A stretch of 64,000 bases of DNA, taken from Fischerella sp. PCC 9431 (lineage in GTDB: Bacteria; Cyanobacteriota; Cyanobacteriia; Cyanobacteriales; Nostocaceae). Location: NCBI RefSeq assembly GCF_000447295.1, contig NZ_KE650771.1, forward strand, positions 4,683,451-4,747,450, written 5' to 3'. The number at the start of each line of letters is the position of its first letter. Position 1 is the first letter of the stretch. Both the position numbers and the translations under genes were made by a program. This document shows, piece by piece, positions 35,620-44,314 of this stretch. The notes beneath the pieces are model-generated. The model had not been told where the DNA came from. It did not search any database and worked only from the letters and a program-made list of their open reading frames with translations.

Positions 35620-37530
35620 TCACAAAATTGTGCTGATTTCTTTCAAATAAACCCTAGTCAATGGTTCATCTTCTCCTAATGTATACTCTTCAATTAAACC
35701 CTGGCGGTGAATTGAAATAGTTTCTCCTTTTCTAATTACTACAGTCGAGTTTTCCGAGACATCGCGCATTAACATCATTTCAATTTCTGTAGGGTTATTC
35801 AGTACTACTAAATTGCTGCGGTCATAGAACATACCCTCTTTTTCTAAAATATCATCTTGGTACTCAGCAATTAATAAATCTAGTTTTGGATTACGCAACA
35901 AAGTATAGACGTTGCTATTGTAATTTTGATGCAAATATTTTTCGGAGCGATTCACAAACACACCTTCGCGACAAACAGCTCCGATTGTCCAATTTGGATT
36001 TTGTAAAAGAATATGATCAATAGTTTCTTCTAGTTCTTTCACTGATATTTTATTAAAAGTGAGAATTGGTATTCTAGAATCAGCATCTGTCTTAAAAAAG
36101 GTTTCTAAAATATATGCAGGTACATCCACGCTTTCACCAATAGCGGGGTTAAGATGCATCAAAATACCAGGAGCAGCATTGATTTCCAATATTGCAAATT
36201 CACTCTCTTTCCATGATTGCGAAAGATTTTCGGAAATGACATCTATTCCCAGACAAACTAAGCGAAAGTGCTGGGCAATATCTTGTGCCAAAACAATATT
36301 ATCTGAGTGAACATTGTGTGTAGCATCAATGCTCATACCACCAGCAGAAAGATTAGCAACTTTGCGAAGATAAACAATTGTGTCTCTGTCAATCACACTA
36401 TCTAATGACAAACCCTGTTCATTTAAATATAATTCCATCGCCTCATCACGCTGAATTTTACTCATCGGTGAGGTGGGTGTGTCTAAACGAGCAGGTTTAC
36501 GATTTTCTTTTTCGATTAACTCGTCAATTGTTGAGTAGCCATCACCAGTAACTGATGCTGGACGGCGTTCGGTAGCGGCGACAAATTTACCATTCACACA
36601 CAGTAAGCGATAATCTTTGCCACGGATACTTTTTTCTACAATTATTCGGATTGGCTCATTTTCCGGAATCGCTTCGACTGCTCTACCATAAGCAGCTTCT
36701 AAATCATCTTCATCTCGCACATCTGCGGTTACACCAATACCTTTGTGACCAACTACAGGTTTGACTGCAACTGGATAACCAATTTCTTTGGCTACTCTGA
36801 AAGCCTCTTTTTTGGAAAAAACTATATCACCTTTGGGTACTGGAAAACCCAAGATTTTTAAGAATTCTTTACAGTCATCTTTGCGGGTAGTAAAATCTGA
36901 GTCTAGGTGACTATCACTGTCAAATGTTGTAGCGACACCGCGAATTTGTTTTTGACCGTAACCGTATTGTGTTAGTCTTTCTTCCCAGATATGAAAGGTA
37001 GGAATTGCTTTTTTGTAAGCTGTTCGCAATAAAGAGTAAATTGTGGGACCACCGTAAGCAGAAAGTCGGAATTTTTTTTGCAGTGTCCGTAATTGTTCTT
37101 CAAACTCTATATCATCTTCGCGAGTAATAGCTTCAAACCAATCCCACACAAAATAAGCTACAGAACGTGTTGTGTCTTCGTGTAGAGATTGAATAGCGAT
37201 TCTAGTATATCGATCATTAGGTTGGATACTCCAGCGATCAAGATGCAAATCCATATCCAGCTTATTCACTTCCGACACAGTACGCGCAAATATTTGAGCG
37301 TGAGAATCATAGGTTTCGTTTTTGAGGTGGGGGTAGCGATCGCCTATTATTTCCACATAATCTTCCACAGGTTGCGATCGCCAAGACTCTGTGAGAGTAA
37401 AATCAAATACCAGCGCTCCCGTATTTAAGTAAGGGTTCGGCCCAATATAGTGCTGAAAGTTGAAAATATCAAAAGCATCTTTTTTTCTAGCATTAATGCG
37501 GACTGTATCGCTGCTTCTATCTTGAACCAT
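35620..37530 (-). CDS. cphA2: cyanophycin synthetase, short form (CphA2-like)
   Basis: A 636-residue ATP-grasp enzyme. An N domain of about 160 residues precedes the ATP-grasp region with KDDCKEFLKILGFPVPKG, VAVKPVVGHKGIGVTADV and ILEINAAPGI. The C-terminus keeps only a remnant of the Mur-ligase-like M domain, and no P-loop GxxGKT is visible, so the protein is much shorter than CphA1 (about 870-900). The short form is reported in diazotrophic cyanobacteria to polymerise beta-aspartyl-arginine into cyanophycin using one active site. It diverges from a small conserved gene and cyanophycinase cphB. The ATG opening MVQDRSSDT is chosen. The full CphA1 is not in the window. Confidence 0.85.
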   Translation of the reverse strand: MVQDRSSDTVRINARKKDAFDIFNFQHYIGPNPYLNTGALVFDFTLTESWRSQPVEDYVEIIGDRYPHLKNETYDSHAQIFARTVSEVNKLDMDLHLDRWSIQPNDRYTRIAIQSLHEDTTRSVAYFVWDWFEAITREDDIEFEEQLRTLQKKFRLSAYGGPTIYSLLRTAYKKAIPTFHIWEERLTQYGYGQKQIRGVATTFDSDSHLDSDFTTRKDDCKEFLKILGFPVPKGDIVFSKKEAFRVAKEIGYPVAVKPVVGHKGIGVTADVRDEDDLEAAYGRAVEAIPENEPIRIIVEKSIRGKDYRLLCVNGKFVAATERRPASVTGDGYSTIDELIEKENRKPARLDTPTSPMSKIQRDEAMELYLNEQGLSLDSVIDRDTIVYLRKVANLSAGGMSIDATHNVHSDNIVLAQDIAQHFRLVCLGIDVISENLSQSWKESEFAILEINAAPGILMHLNPAIGESVDVPAYILETFFKTDADSRIPILTFNKISVKELEETIDHILLQNPNWTIGAVCREGVFVNRSEKYLHQNYNSNVYTLLRNPKLDLLIAEYQDDILEKEGMFYDRSNLVVLNNPTEIEMMLMRDVSENSTVVIRKGETISIHRQGLIEEYTLGEDEPLTRVYLKEISTIL

Positions 37531-38051
37531 TGACTATATACCTTTGACGAAACACTCTGTGTCTGGATGCTAATTTGCGCGTACGAGATTTACTGCTAAA
37601 TAAATTTGCCAAAAATTGCTGTGTATCCCCGGATCAGTGTAACGCTATTGAGAAATATTTTGCGCTATCCCAAGGTATAAACGTAGAGAGTTGAAGGATG
37701 AGAAGGAAAGGGGGACGCGGGAGACAAGGAAGCAAATCAACAACCAACAAATAACAAATCAAATTATTTTATATACCTAAATCATATCTTGCATCAGCTT
37801 TACATCCCGCCAATAAATAAATTTCAAAGGCTTTTAGCTAAAGTCAGATTTATCTGACTAGGAGAGTGTTTGAGTCCGTTTTAACGGACTTATGCTATTA
37901 GCCTTAGAATTAATTCTGAGGCGGGATATAGGGTTGGTGCAAGATATCAGCTAAAAACTTATAACTTTTGAAGGGTGAAATATGATCCCCAAATATATAT
38001 AAATAATAGAATGAACAAGTAAAATCCAAAAAACTTAGGAGACAGCAGATT
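37531..38051. other. divergent region between cphA2 and the 67-residue gene
   Basis: 521 bp. It holds a dispersed repeat (37801-37950) with ATCCCGCC at one side and GGCGGGAT at the other, and a GACAAGGAAGCA heptad remnant near 37710. It should contain promoters for both genes; none was clear. Confidence 0.5.
37801..37950. repeat. dispersed repeat with GGCGGGATAT...GTGCAAGATATC tail
   Basis: Inner hairpins AGTCAGATTTATCTGACT and AGTCCGTTTTAACGGACT precede TTAATTCTGAGGCGGGATAT and AGGGTTGGTGCAAGATATCAG. Other copies or parts are at 48500-48645, 51325-51392 and 52289-52352. Confidence 0.7.
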
Positions 38052-38255
38052 ATGAATGTCACCAAAGCTGCTCTCAGAAAAGAAGTTCACTATCTAGCTG
38101 AGGAAGCTTTTCACCGTAAGTTAATTTCTGGCTTTGGAGATGGTCCAGATATTAACGAATATCAAATAGTCTTTCAAGGAAAACCAAGACATTTACCATT
38201 GGAAGAAGCACATACTTTTTTAGTAGATCTGCTGTTTAACAACCAAGTAAATTAG
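38052..38255 (+). CDS. small conserved hypothetical protein
   Basis: 67 residues with a good ribosome site (AGGAGAC, about 8 nt before the ATG). The sequence (LRKEVHYLAEEAFHRKLISGFGDGPDINEYQIVFQG) contains a helix then a Gly-rich turn and strand. No known domain is recognised. It lies between divergent cphA2 and cphB, with a hairpin after the stop. It is a real gene by its ribosome site and codon flow, function unknown; a small regulator or accessory of cyanophycin metabolism is only a guess. Confidence 0.75.
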   Translation: MNVTKAALRKEVHYLAEEAFHRKLISGFGDGPDINEYQIVFQGKPRHLPLEEAHTFLVDLLFNNQVN

Positions 38256-38323
38256 ATTTTTGTTCAAAACATCGCTGAGAAAATTGGATTAAATCATCAA
38301 ATTCCTCAGTTTTGAACCGATGT

Positions 38324-38349
38324 ACTCCCGTGTTCTCCAGTGCGGGAGT
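38324..38349 (+). terminator. hairpin after the 67-residue gene
   Basis: ACTCCCG pairs with CGGGAGT around a 12-nt loop about 70 bp after the stop. The following bases (ATTATTG) are not a strong T-run. Confidence 0.4.
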
Positions 38350-38445
38350 ATTATTGACTGCTTCAACGTAAACAATTATTAAGTGTTCACAAAGCTTAGT
38401 AATTATTGACTCATTTTTTGATATTAAATCATACTTGGAGGCGCT

Positions 38446-39288
38446 ATGTCAGAGAGCCACACTAAACGGCAGTTAGTAATTATTGGGGGAGCGGAAGATA
38501 AGGAGGGAGACTGTCAAATTCTACGGGAGTTTGTACGTCGTGCTGGCGGTATTAAAGCGCGAATTGTGATTATGACAGCAGCGACAGAACTACCTAGAGA
38601 AGTCGGAGAAAATTATATCAGAGTCTTCGAGCGCTTAGGAGCAGAAGATGTTCGTATAATTGATACAGAAACTCGTGAAGATGCTTCTTCTTCTACAGCT
38701 TTGGAAGCAATTAATAAAGCAACAGGAGTATTTTTTACTGGCGGAGATCAAGCAAGGATTACTAGTATTCTTAAAGATACTGAAATTGATGCAGCTATTC
38801 ACAAACGGTTTTCTGAAGGTATGGTAGTTGGAGGAACAAGTGCTGGAGCTGCTGTCATGCCAGATGTCATGATTGTAGAAGGTGATTCCGAAACAAATCC
38901 TCGAATTGAAATTGTAGATATGGGTCCCGGTTTAGGTTTTTTACCTGGCGTGGTAATTGATCAACATTTCTCCCAAAGAGGACGTTTAGGAAGATTAATC
39001 TCAGCTTTAGCTCTACAACCTGCTGTACTAGGATTTGGTATTGATGAAAATACAGCGATGGTTGTTACTGACAGCCAAGTTGAGGTGATTGGAGAAGGCT
39101 CTGTAACAATTGTAGATGAATCAGAGGTAATACATAACAATATTGACGAGATATTAAAAGATGAAGCTTTAGCATTTTGTGGAGCGAAGCTTCATATTTT
39201 GCCACACGGATACAAATTTGATTTAAAAACTCATCGACCAATTTTGAATGGTCAAGCTTTACCATTAGAGCCAGTCACTACGCAATAA
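38446..39288 (+). CDS. cphB: cyanophycinase CphB
   Basis: A 280-residue cytoplasmic serine exopeptidase (S51-like) that cuts beta-Asp-Arg dipeptides from cyanophycin. The nucleophile Ser lies in VVGGTSAGAAVM; LVIIGGAEDKEGD opens the fold, TGGDQARITS and VIDQHFSQRGRLGRL are family blocks, and GIDENTAMVV follows. The ATG has GGAGG 7 nt upstream. It is downstream of a small conserved gene and divergent from the short cyanophycin synthetase, an unusual partner because CphB is generally paired with CphA1. Confidence 0.95.
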   Translation: MSESHTKRQLVIIGGAEDKEGDCQILREFVRRAGGIKARIVIMTAATELPREVGENYIRVFERLGAEDVRIIDTETREDASSSTALEAINKATGVFFTGGDQARITSILKDTEIDAAIHKRFSEGMVVGGTSAGAAVMPDVMIVEGDSETNPRIEIVDMGPGLGFLPGVVIDQHFSQRGRLGRLISALALQPAVLGFGIDENTAMVVTDSQVEVIGEGSVTIVDESEVIHNNIDEILKDEALAFCGAKLHILPHGYKFDLKTHRPILNGQALPLEPVTTQ

Positions 39289-39311
39289 AAAATATTTGTA
39301 ATAGTGATTAG

Positions 39312-39352
39312 TGTAGGGTGCGTTATGGCTTTGCTATCACGCACCATCATTT
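39312..39352. repeat. GTAGGGTGCGTTA...ACGCACC hairpin
   Basis: GTAGGGTGCGTTATGG and ATCACGCACC form an imperfect hairpin between the convergent cphB and M15 peptidase genes; a longer related copy lies at 52515-52592. It may terminate transcription on either side. Confidence 0.5.
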
Positions 39353-39395
39353 TTTAATTTAATAAATTAGATTTTGCAAAATTTAAAACTGTTTA

Positions 39396-40475
39396 TTAAT
39401 AACCATCCACTGACCAATGGGGAGGATCATTACTCAATTTATATACTCCGTAAGATTCCCCCACATTCCATACATTTTTATTCAAAGCAGCATTACACGG
39501 TTCACCAACATTAATCATTCTTCCGTATTTATCTTTAATATTAATCTTGCCATTCCAGGTTACATTCCAGTCAATAGCTAACCTTTGAATATGGCGAGAA
39601 TTTAAAGATACAGGATTACCACCCACACCATAAGCTTCTACCATATCTTTAGCAGCTTGGAGTGATCCTGCATTTGTATAATGTACCCACTCAATATCAA
39701 CTCCACTCATTGCTGGTACATATTGAGGGGAAATTTCTTGGCGATTTATTCTGGCAGAATAATGCATTAAATAAGCACGTTCTTTAGGACGATGAGTAGC
39801 AGTAACAATCACCTGACAACCAGCGTCAATGAGAGCATTTTGAAATGCTTCGACTTTTTGACGAAATGGAGAAGCTAAATCAGCAATCGACTTACTTGTA
39901 GGAAAATAATTAATCCAATGAGAACCACTCAGACGAAATCTGAGTTTTTTTGCATAAGCATTAAATATATCTATTGCTTCAGTAAAATCTGTCCCCAGTT
40001 TTTGCTTAGTTGCATTACTCAAAGCTTGCTCTAATTCACCACGTAAACGTACATCTCTTTTTTTATATGCTTTGGCTAATCCTTTAGTACTTTGATTACC
40101 AAAATCTCCATCTGTTGTTAATAGGGGATTGAGTTGTGCTACTTGATTTAAACACTTTTGTAAATCCTTAACTTCTGTATCACCAAAGCCAAGATAATTC
40201 AGCAATGTACTAGCAGAAAGGTTAGGTATTTTAGCAATAAAACCTTGAGTAACAGCTTTAGCATATGTGCCATTACCAACAATTCCATCAGCTTCTAAAT
40301 TATTTCTTTGTTGATAAAGACGAGTAGCTTGATCAGTTATTTTACCAAAGTCACCATCTACAGTTTGAATAGGATATTCAGCTTCTTGCAAAAAACTTTG
40401 CCAAGCACTCACATATATTCCATTAGCACCAACTCTGAGAACTGGTAATTTCAGTAAATCAATATTAAAAGCCAT
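39396..40475 (-). CDS. peptidoglycan-binding M15-type peptidase
   Basis: 359 residues from the ATG opening MAFNIDLLKLPVLRVG, which has GAGGAGA 7 nt upstream; a 30-codon extension upstream is not supported. Two PG-binding-like modules occupy about 8-145 (DGDFGKITDQATRLYQQ, DGDFGNQSTKGLAKAY). The C-terminal catalytic part has ATHRPKERAYL, the Zn-binding SRHIQRLAIDW and DPPHWSVDGY, as in M15 D-Ala-D-Ala or phage endolysin-type peptidases. It has no signal peptide and could be an endolysin-like enzyme or be exported another way. The amidase gene lies 93 bp upstream on the same strand. Confidence 0.8.
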   Translation of the reverse strand: MAFNIDLLKLPVLRVGANGIYVSAWQSFLQEAEYPIQTVDGDFGKITDQATRLYQQRNNLEADGIVGNGTYAKAVTQGFIAKIPNLSASTLLNYLGFGDTEVKDLQKCLNQVAQLNPLLTTDGDFGNQSTKGLAKAYKKRDVRLRGELEQALSNATKQKLGTDFTEAIDIFNAYAKKLRFRLSGSHWINYFPTSKSIADLASPFRQKVEAFQNALIDAGCQVIVTATHRPKERAYLMHYSARINRQEISPQYVPAMSGVDIEWVHYTNAGSLQAAKDMVEAYGVGGNPVSLNSRHIQRLAIDWNVTWNGKINIKDKYGRMINVGEPCNAALNKNVWNVGESYGVYKLSNDPPHWSVDGY

Positions 40476-40568
40476 AAACTTCTCCTCAAGTGTGATTGGT
40501 TGGTTGTTGAGTATTGGTTGTTGATTTTTCTTACCAACCAATAACCAATAACCAACAACAAACATGCA

Positions 40569-41510
40569 CTAGCCAATAAATTTTTGCCAAGTAATAGGAC
40601 CAACAATTCCATCAGCAGTTAAACCATTTTGCTGTTGAAATCTCTTCATTGCGGCTTCTGATTGTGGGCCATAAACACCATCAATTTCCACACCCAAGCG
40701 GAATTGTAAGTATCTAATCACGACACCACCTGCATGATTTAATCTAATCACTCGTTTCGCTAAAATTTGATTAATTGCGTTCCACGTAGTGTCTCCTGCA
40801 ATTCCCGTTTTTTGAATACCAACAATATTCTGAAATTTTTCGATCGCTGATTTTGTTGCAGAACCAGTTATGCCATCTTCTAACAAAGACCTACCATTTT
40901 GATCAGTAATTTTGAGCCGATTTAAAGCTTGTTGTAATCTTTTAATAGTTATGTCTGGATTTTCTTCTTCATCAACTACGTGAGTTACAGGGGTAGTAGG
41001 TAATTGACCAGTTAAACCTTTGACGATCGCATTTGCCATTGCTTCTGCATTATACAGATTCATGTCTTTTTGTGAATCTACAAAGCAACACTCTATTAAA
41101 ATCGCAGTCATATTCGTATTTTTCAGAACGAAGAGATGACTACCATTTTTGACGCCACGATTAAAAAAGCCTAATTTGACAATTTCATCTAATACTGGTT
41201 TGGCATATTTTCTACCTGTATCGCTAACTGCAAATACTTCTGTACCATTAGCTTGGCGATTAAAGGCATTAAAATGAATTGATACGTAAAGATCTACTTT
41301 ATTAGCATTTGCTGTATTACATCTTTTTCTTAAAGAATCACCAACTGTGGAAGCTCGATCTGGTTTACATGAAACAGCTTGATGTCCTAAAGCGTTTAAC
41401 TTAGAAATTACTCTGTTGCCTACCTCCAGAGTCAGATTATCCTCTATTTTGATTCCTCTCGCACCCGTATCTGGTGGACAATTATGTCCGCAATCTATCC
41501 CAAATTTCAT
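40569..41510 (-). CDS. N-acetylmuramoyl-L-alanine amidase with PG-binding modules
   Basis: 313 residues. The Amidase_3 catalytic domain spans about 1-170: FGIDCGHNCPPDTGARG with the Zn-binding His, VDLYVSIHFNAF with a second His, and AILIECCFVDS with the catalytic Glu. Two PG_binding_1 modules follow (LEDGITGSATKSAIEKFQ; VEIDGVYGPQSEAAMKRFQ). The amidase opens the amide bond between MurNAc and stem peptide. There is no signal peptide, as in many phage-like or intracellular amidases. Together with the downstream M15 gene it forms a two-enzyme wall-lytic unit. Confidence 0.85.
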   Translation of the reverse strand: MKFGIDCGHNCPPDTGARGIKIEDNLTLEVGNRVISKLNALGHQAVSCKPDRASTVGDSLRKRCNTANANKVDLYVSIHFNAFNRQANGTEVFAVSDTGRKYAKPVLDEIVKLGFFNRGVKNGSHLFVLKNTNMTAILIECCFVDSQKDMNLYNAEAMANAIVKGLTGQLPTTPVTHVVDEEENPDITIKRLQQALNRLKITDQNGRSLLEDGITGSATKSAIEKFQNIVGIQKTGIAGDTTWNAINQILAKRVIRLNHAGGVVIRYLQFRLGVEIDGVYGPQSEAAMKRFQQQNGLTADGIVGPITWQKFIG

Positions 41511-42542
41511 TTTTTTATCCTCTACTTAAATGTTTAATGATTTTGCTGCTATTTAACTTTTAATAGATTCATTACTAATTGCCGATATAGCAAAGCGAAT
41601 TTAAGTATTTTGCCTGGTATGATATACCAGGCATATATAATAATGATACTGCGGAGTCGTCACTTGTCATTAATAACAGTCTGAGGATTTTTTACTTTTG
41701 GTAACAAAATTAAGTTTATTCCTGCTGACTTACCTAATTTTACTCAAAAGTTGGGAACAAAGCTGTTTTCATACACCTGGCTTTACAAACCAAATAAATG
41801 AGTTTGTTCTTGTCATTTCTTCATTACACAATTAATAACTGATTAACTATTTAATAATGACGCATCATGAACTGGGTATAGCAGGGTGAATAAAAATATA
41901 ACTTTTCTTATACCTAGCCCGAAATTAAAATTTGGGCTGAAAGCTAAAGTCGTTTCAAAACCAACTGACTCAGGTTTTAACCCATTTGAATAGGTTTAAG
42001 CTTTGAGCCGAAAATTGATTTTACAGCTGATTGCAACTGCTTTTCCAGGTTTGAGTTGCATATTTTGTTTCTTGAAACCTTTGGCTGACTTGGCTCAAGC
42101 TGGAAAATTACATGTGGTTCAGCTTACTAGCAAGGGTCGTAATATCGTGATTAGTGCTTGATTTATTGATAAAAATGATACAAATTTGTCTTAAATGTCT
42201 TAAATGTCTTAACTGTCTTCTTAACTGTCTTATCTGTCATTGCATCTTCTGAATAAATTTGAGAACATCTTACTAGGTGGCTTTAACATAGTTGTTTTAA
42301 GCTTAGTTACTAGCTTTGAAACCTTAAGTCATTGATAACTTGGTAAATCTATGCAGACTTTTGCCTTTGGCTTTTCACATAGTCAAAGCAACTTTGTGCT
42401 TCAAGATTTCTAAGTAATCCAAAACATAACTTTTTTCTAATAGGTAAATAAAATTATTAATTTTACTTACCTATGGAGCAAAGATGATTATGTAGATTGC
42501 AATTCATCAGATTTTAGTTGTCAGTAATTGAGTTAAGAATAA
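41511..42542. other. 1.03-kb gene-poor region between the amidase and DUF4231-like genes
   Basis: No clear gene. A strong 10-bp stem, TGCCTGGTAT-GAT-ATACCAGGCA, is at 41611-41633, about 100 bp upstream of the amidase start. A 52-codon frame from TTG (42003-42161, opening LSRKLILQLIATAFPGLSC) has a hydrophobic segment but no support. Repetitive CTTAAATGTCTT-type runs occur at 42192-42240 (GTCTTAA/ACTGTCTT). Otherwise AT-rich. Confidence 0.45.
41611..41633. promoter_or_regulatory. strong hairpin upstream of the amidase gene
   Basis: TGCCTGGTAT, loop GAT, then ATACCAGGCA. A perfect 10-bp stem with a 3-nt loop, without a T-run. It could be an operator or leader structure of the amidase gene, or part of the repeats here. 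Confidence 0.45.
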
Positions 42543-43400
42543 ATGACTACTTCTGAATTAACTAATATTGAACATACAAATCAGAATCCCTTTTCTGATA
42601 GAACTGAAGATTTATCTTCTTCATCAAGTCAAAAAAAATTGTTTACCTTTCAGGTAATTGAGTACTTACTACTTGCGGCTTTTTTCTCTTCTGGTATCTT
42701 GATTGTTTTTTTCCAAAACGATAAAACAATTACCAGTGCAGGAGCGGTTTCTATAATTATTTTCTTTTTCTTATTACTTACCAATAGACAACTATTTCAA
42801 AACTCTAAAAACTCCGCTAATTTGTCTGATATTACTAGAAAAGCTGAACTATATACTTATATCTTAAATAATCATAATTCTTGGAATCAAAATACGCTTA
42901 CTCTGACAAGAGCAAAGGCTTTACAGTACAGTCAAGACTTGATTGATGATTATAAAAAAATTCGGAGTGTATCGAGAAATCTTTATTATAGTTTGCAAAT
43001 TGGAACAGTCATTTTGTCAGGAGTCACACCAATCTTAGTTCTGGTAGATAAATTAGAAGCAGGACAAGCTTGGCTCAAATGGCTTCCAGTACTCTGCCCA
43101 GCTCTTGCCTCTATTGTTGCTAGTATAGTTACCTCTTTTCCTTTCCAAGAAAATTCTATTTCTGCTAATACAGCCGTTGAGTTGTTAGAGGCTGAACAAG
43201 AAAAATTTATACTAGGAGTTACTCCACCTTATCGTTGCTATGATGTGTCTGATGAATTACAACAGCAACAAAAAGCAAGTCAAGCATTGGAATACTTTAT
43301 TATTCAAGTAAATAACATTCACCTTAACCAAGTGCAACAACAAACAAGTGAGCCAAAATCAGAGAAGGTAGAATTAGAAAAAACAGAATCAGCCTCATAA
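42543..43400 (+). CDS. DUF4231-like (SLATT-type) membrane protein
   Basis: 285 residues. Four hydrophobic segments (about 36-53, 64-79, 150-168 and 176-196) form two pairs with a soluble helix between. LYYSLQIGTVILSG...PVLCPALASIVASIV, followed by a soluble AVELLEAEQEKFILGVTPPY tail, resembles DUF4231/SLATT-family proteins, two-pair membrane proteins proposed to be pore-forming effectors in conflict systems. No partner nucleotide-signal enzyme is adjacent, so the conflict role is not supported here. The C-terminal 30 residues are acidic and Lys/Glu rich. The ATG is weakly preceded by a ribosome site. Confidence 0.6.
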   Translation: MTTSELTNIEHTNQNPFSDRTEDLSSSSSQKKLFTFQVIEYLLLAAFFSSGILIVFFQNDKTITSAGAVSIIIFFFLLLTNRQLFQNSKNSANLSDITRKAELYTYILNNHNSWNQNTLTLTRAKALQYSQDLIDDYKKIRSVSRNLYYSLQIGTVILSGVTPILVLVDKLEAGQAWLKWLPVLCPALASIVASIVTSFPFQENSISANTAVELLEAEQEKFILGVTPPYRCYDVSDELQQQQKASQALEYFIIQVNNIHLNQVQQQTSEPKSEKVELEKTESAS

Positions 43401-43442
43401 AACTAGCAATCAAAGCAGAAATTCGTAATCCAGAAGCATTCT

Positions 43443-43555
43443 AATACTACTCGGTTAAGGATTTGTCGTCATAATTTTGGGCATGTAGAGACGTTGCAAT
43501 GCAACGTCTCTACAGGTTTTAAATGTCAATTGATTTGTCTTATCTGAGCAGTATT
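43443..43555. repeat. MITE-like palindromic element, copy 2
   Basis: AATACTACTCGGTTAAGG at the left and CTGAGCAGTATT at the right form terminal inverted repeats. The interior GTAGAGACGTTGCAATGCAACGTCTCTAC is a perfect hairpin. It follows the DUF4231-like gene by 42 bp and could act as its terminator. Confidence 0.7.
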
Positions 43556-44314
43556 GAGAAGTATTTTCTCAACAGTACTTACTGTTAATTTGTGGTGCTA
43601 GTCTAATGGCAACAATTGAAGGAACTCCAGCAGGAGCAAAACATGCTCGTCAGGTTTTATTTATTCTCATTGATGGATGTTAACTCTTCAAAAGCCAGTT
43701 TCAATACTTTTTATTGTAATACTCATCAAAATCTCATCCATTTGGCTCATGTCAACAGCAAGCTATTGGGTTTAATTTCTTAAAGAGAGTCGGCAACAAA
43801 AAAGCTTTTCTGCTGAAATCAAAAAAGAGATTATACTCTGATGTTGAGAATGATGCTGTAACATTCGCCACAGACATTTATTGTAGTTAACGTAGAATTT
43901 AGGATTAAGAATCTCACACATATCTACTAACAAGTAGTTATGCAACGCCAATTATTGAGTTAAAACAGGAAACAGGCAACAGGTAAGGGATGCAGCGATT
44001 GGAGTGAGGTTGAAAATGGCTAAATATTTATGTGTAGTTACTTATGAAATTAGATTCATTAGTTATTGCTTTTGATAATCAACTCAGCTTAGACATGCTA
44101 TACATGTCTGCGCTTCTGCATATTTTAAGATGTTGAGATTTGCCGAATTAATTGTAGATGAAATAATTGTCTGAATCAGGAATAAATTAATCATTTATTA
44201 AAGATTTTCCCAGAAATTCAGTAAAAACAGGACTATATGAAAGAGAAAAAATAGCTATTTTATTACTCAAGCGGCTTGTAAAGAGTAAAAGCGCTTCATA
44301 AGGTAGCCAAAGTA
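43556..44314. other. 0.76-kb region with no recognisable gene
   Basis: AT-rich, with scattered short ORFs; one of 25 codons at 43606 (ATG, opening MATIEGTPAGAKHARQVLF) is not supported by a ribosome site or length. No hairpin array or tRNA seen. It may hold the promoter of the metalloprotease gene. Confidence 0.4.

Noticed and set aside
42003-42161. 52-codon TTG-initiated ORF with a hydrophobic segment
   Set aside because: Weak start, no ribosome site and no family; not supported beyond chance in a gene-poor region.
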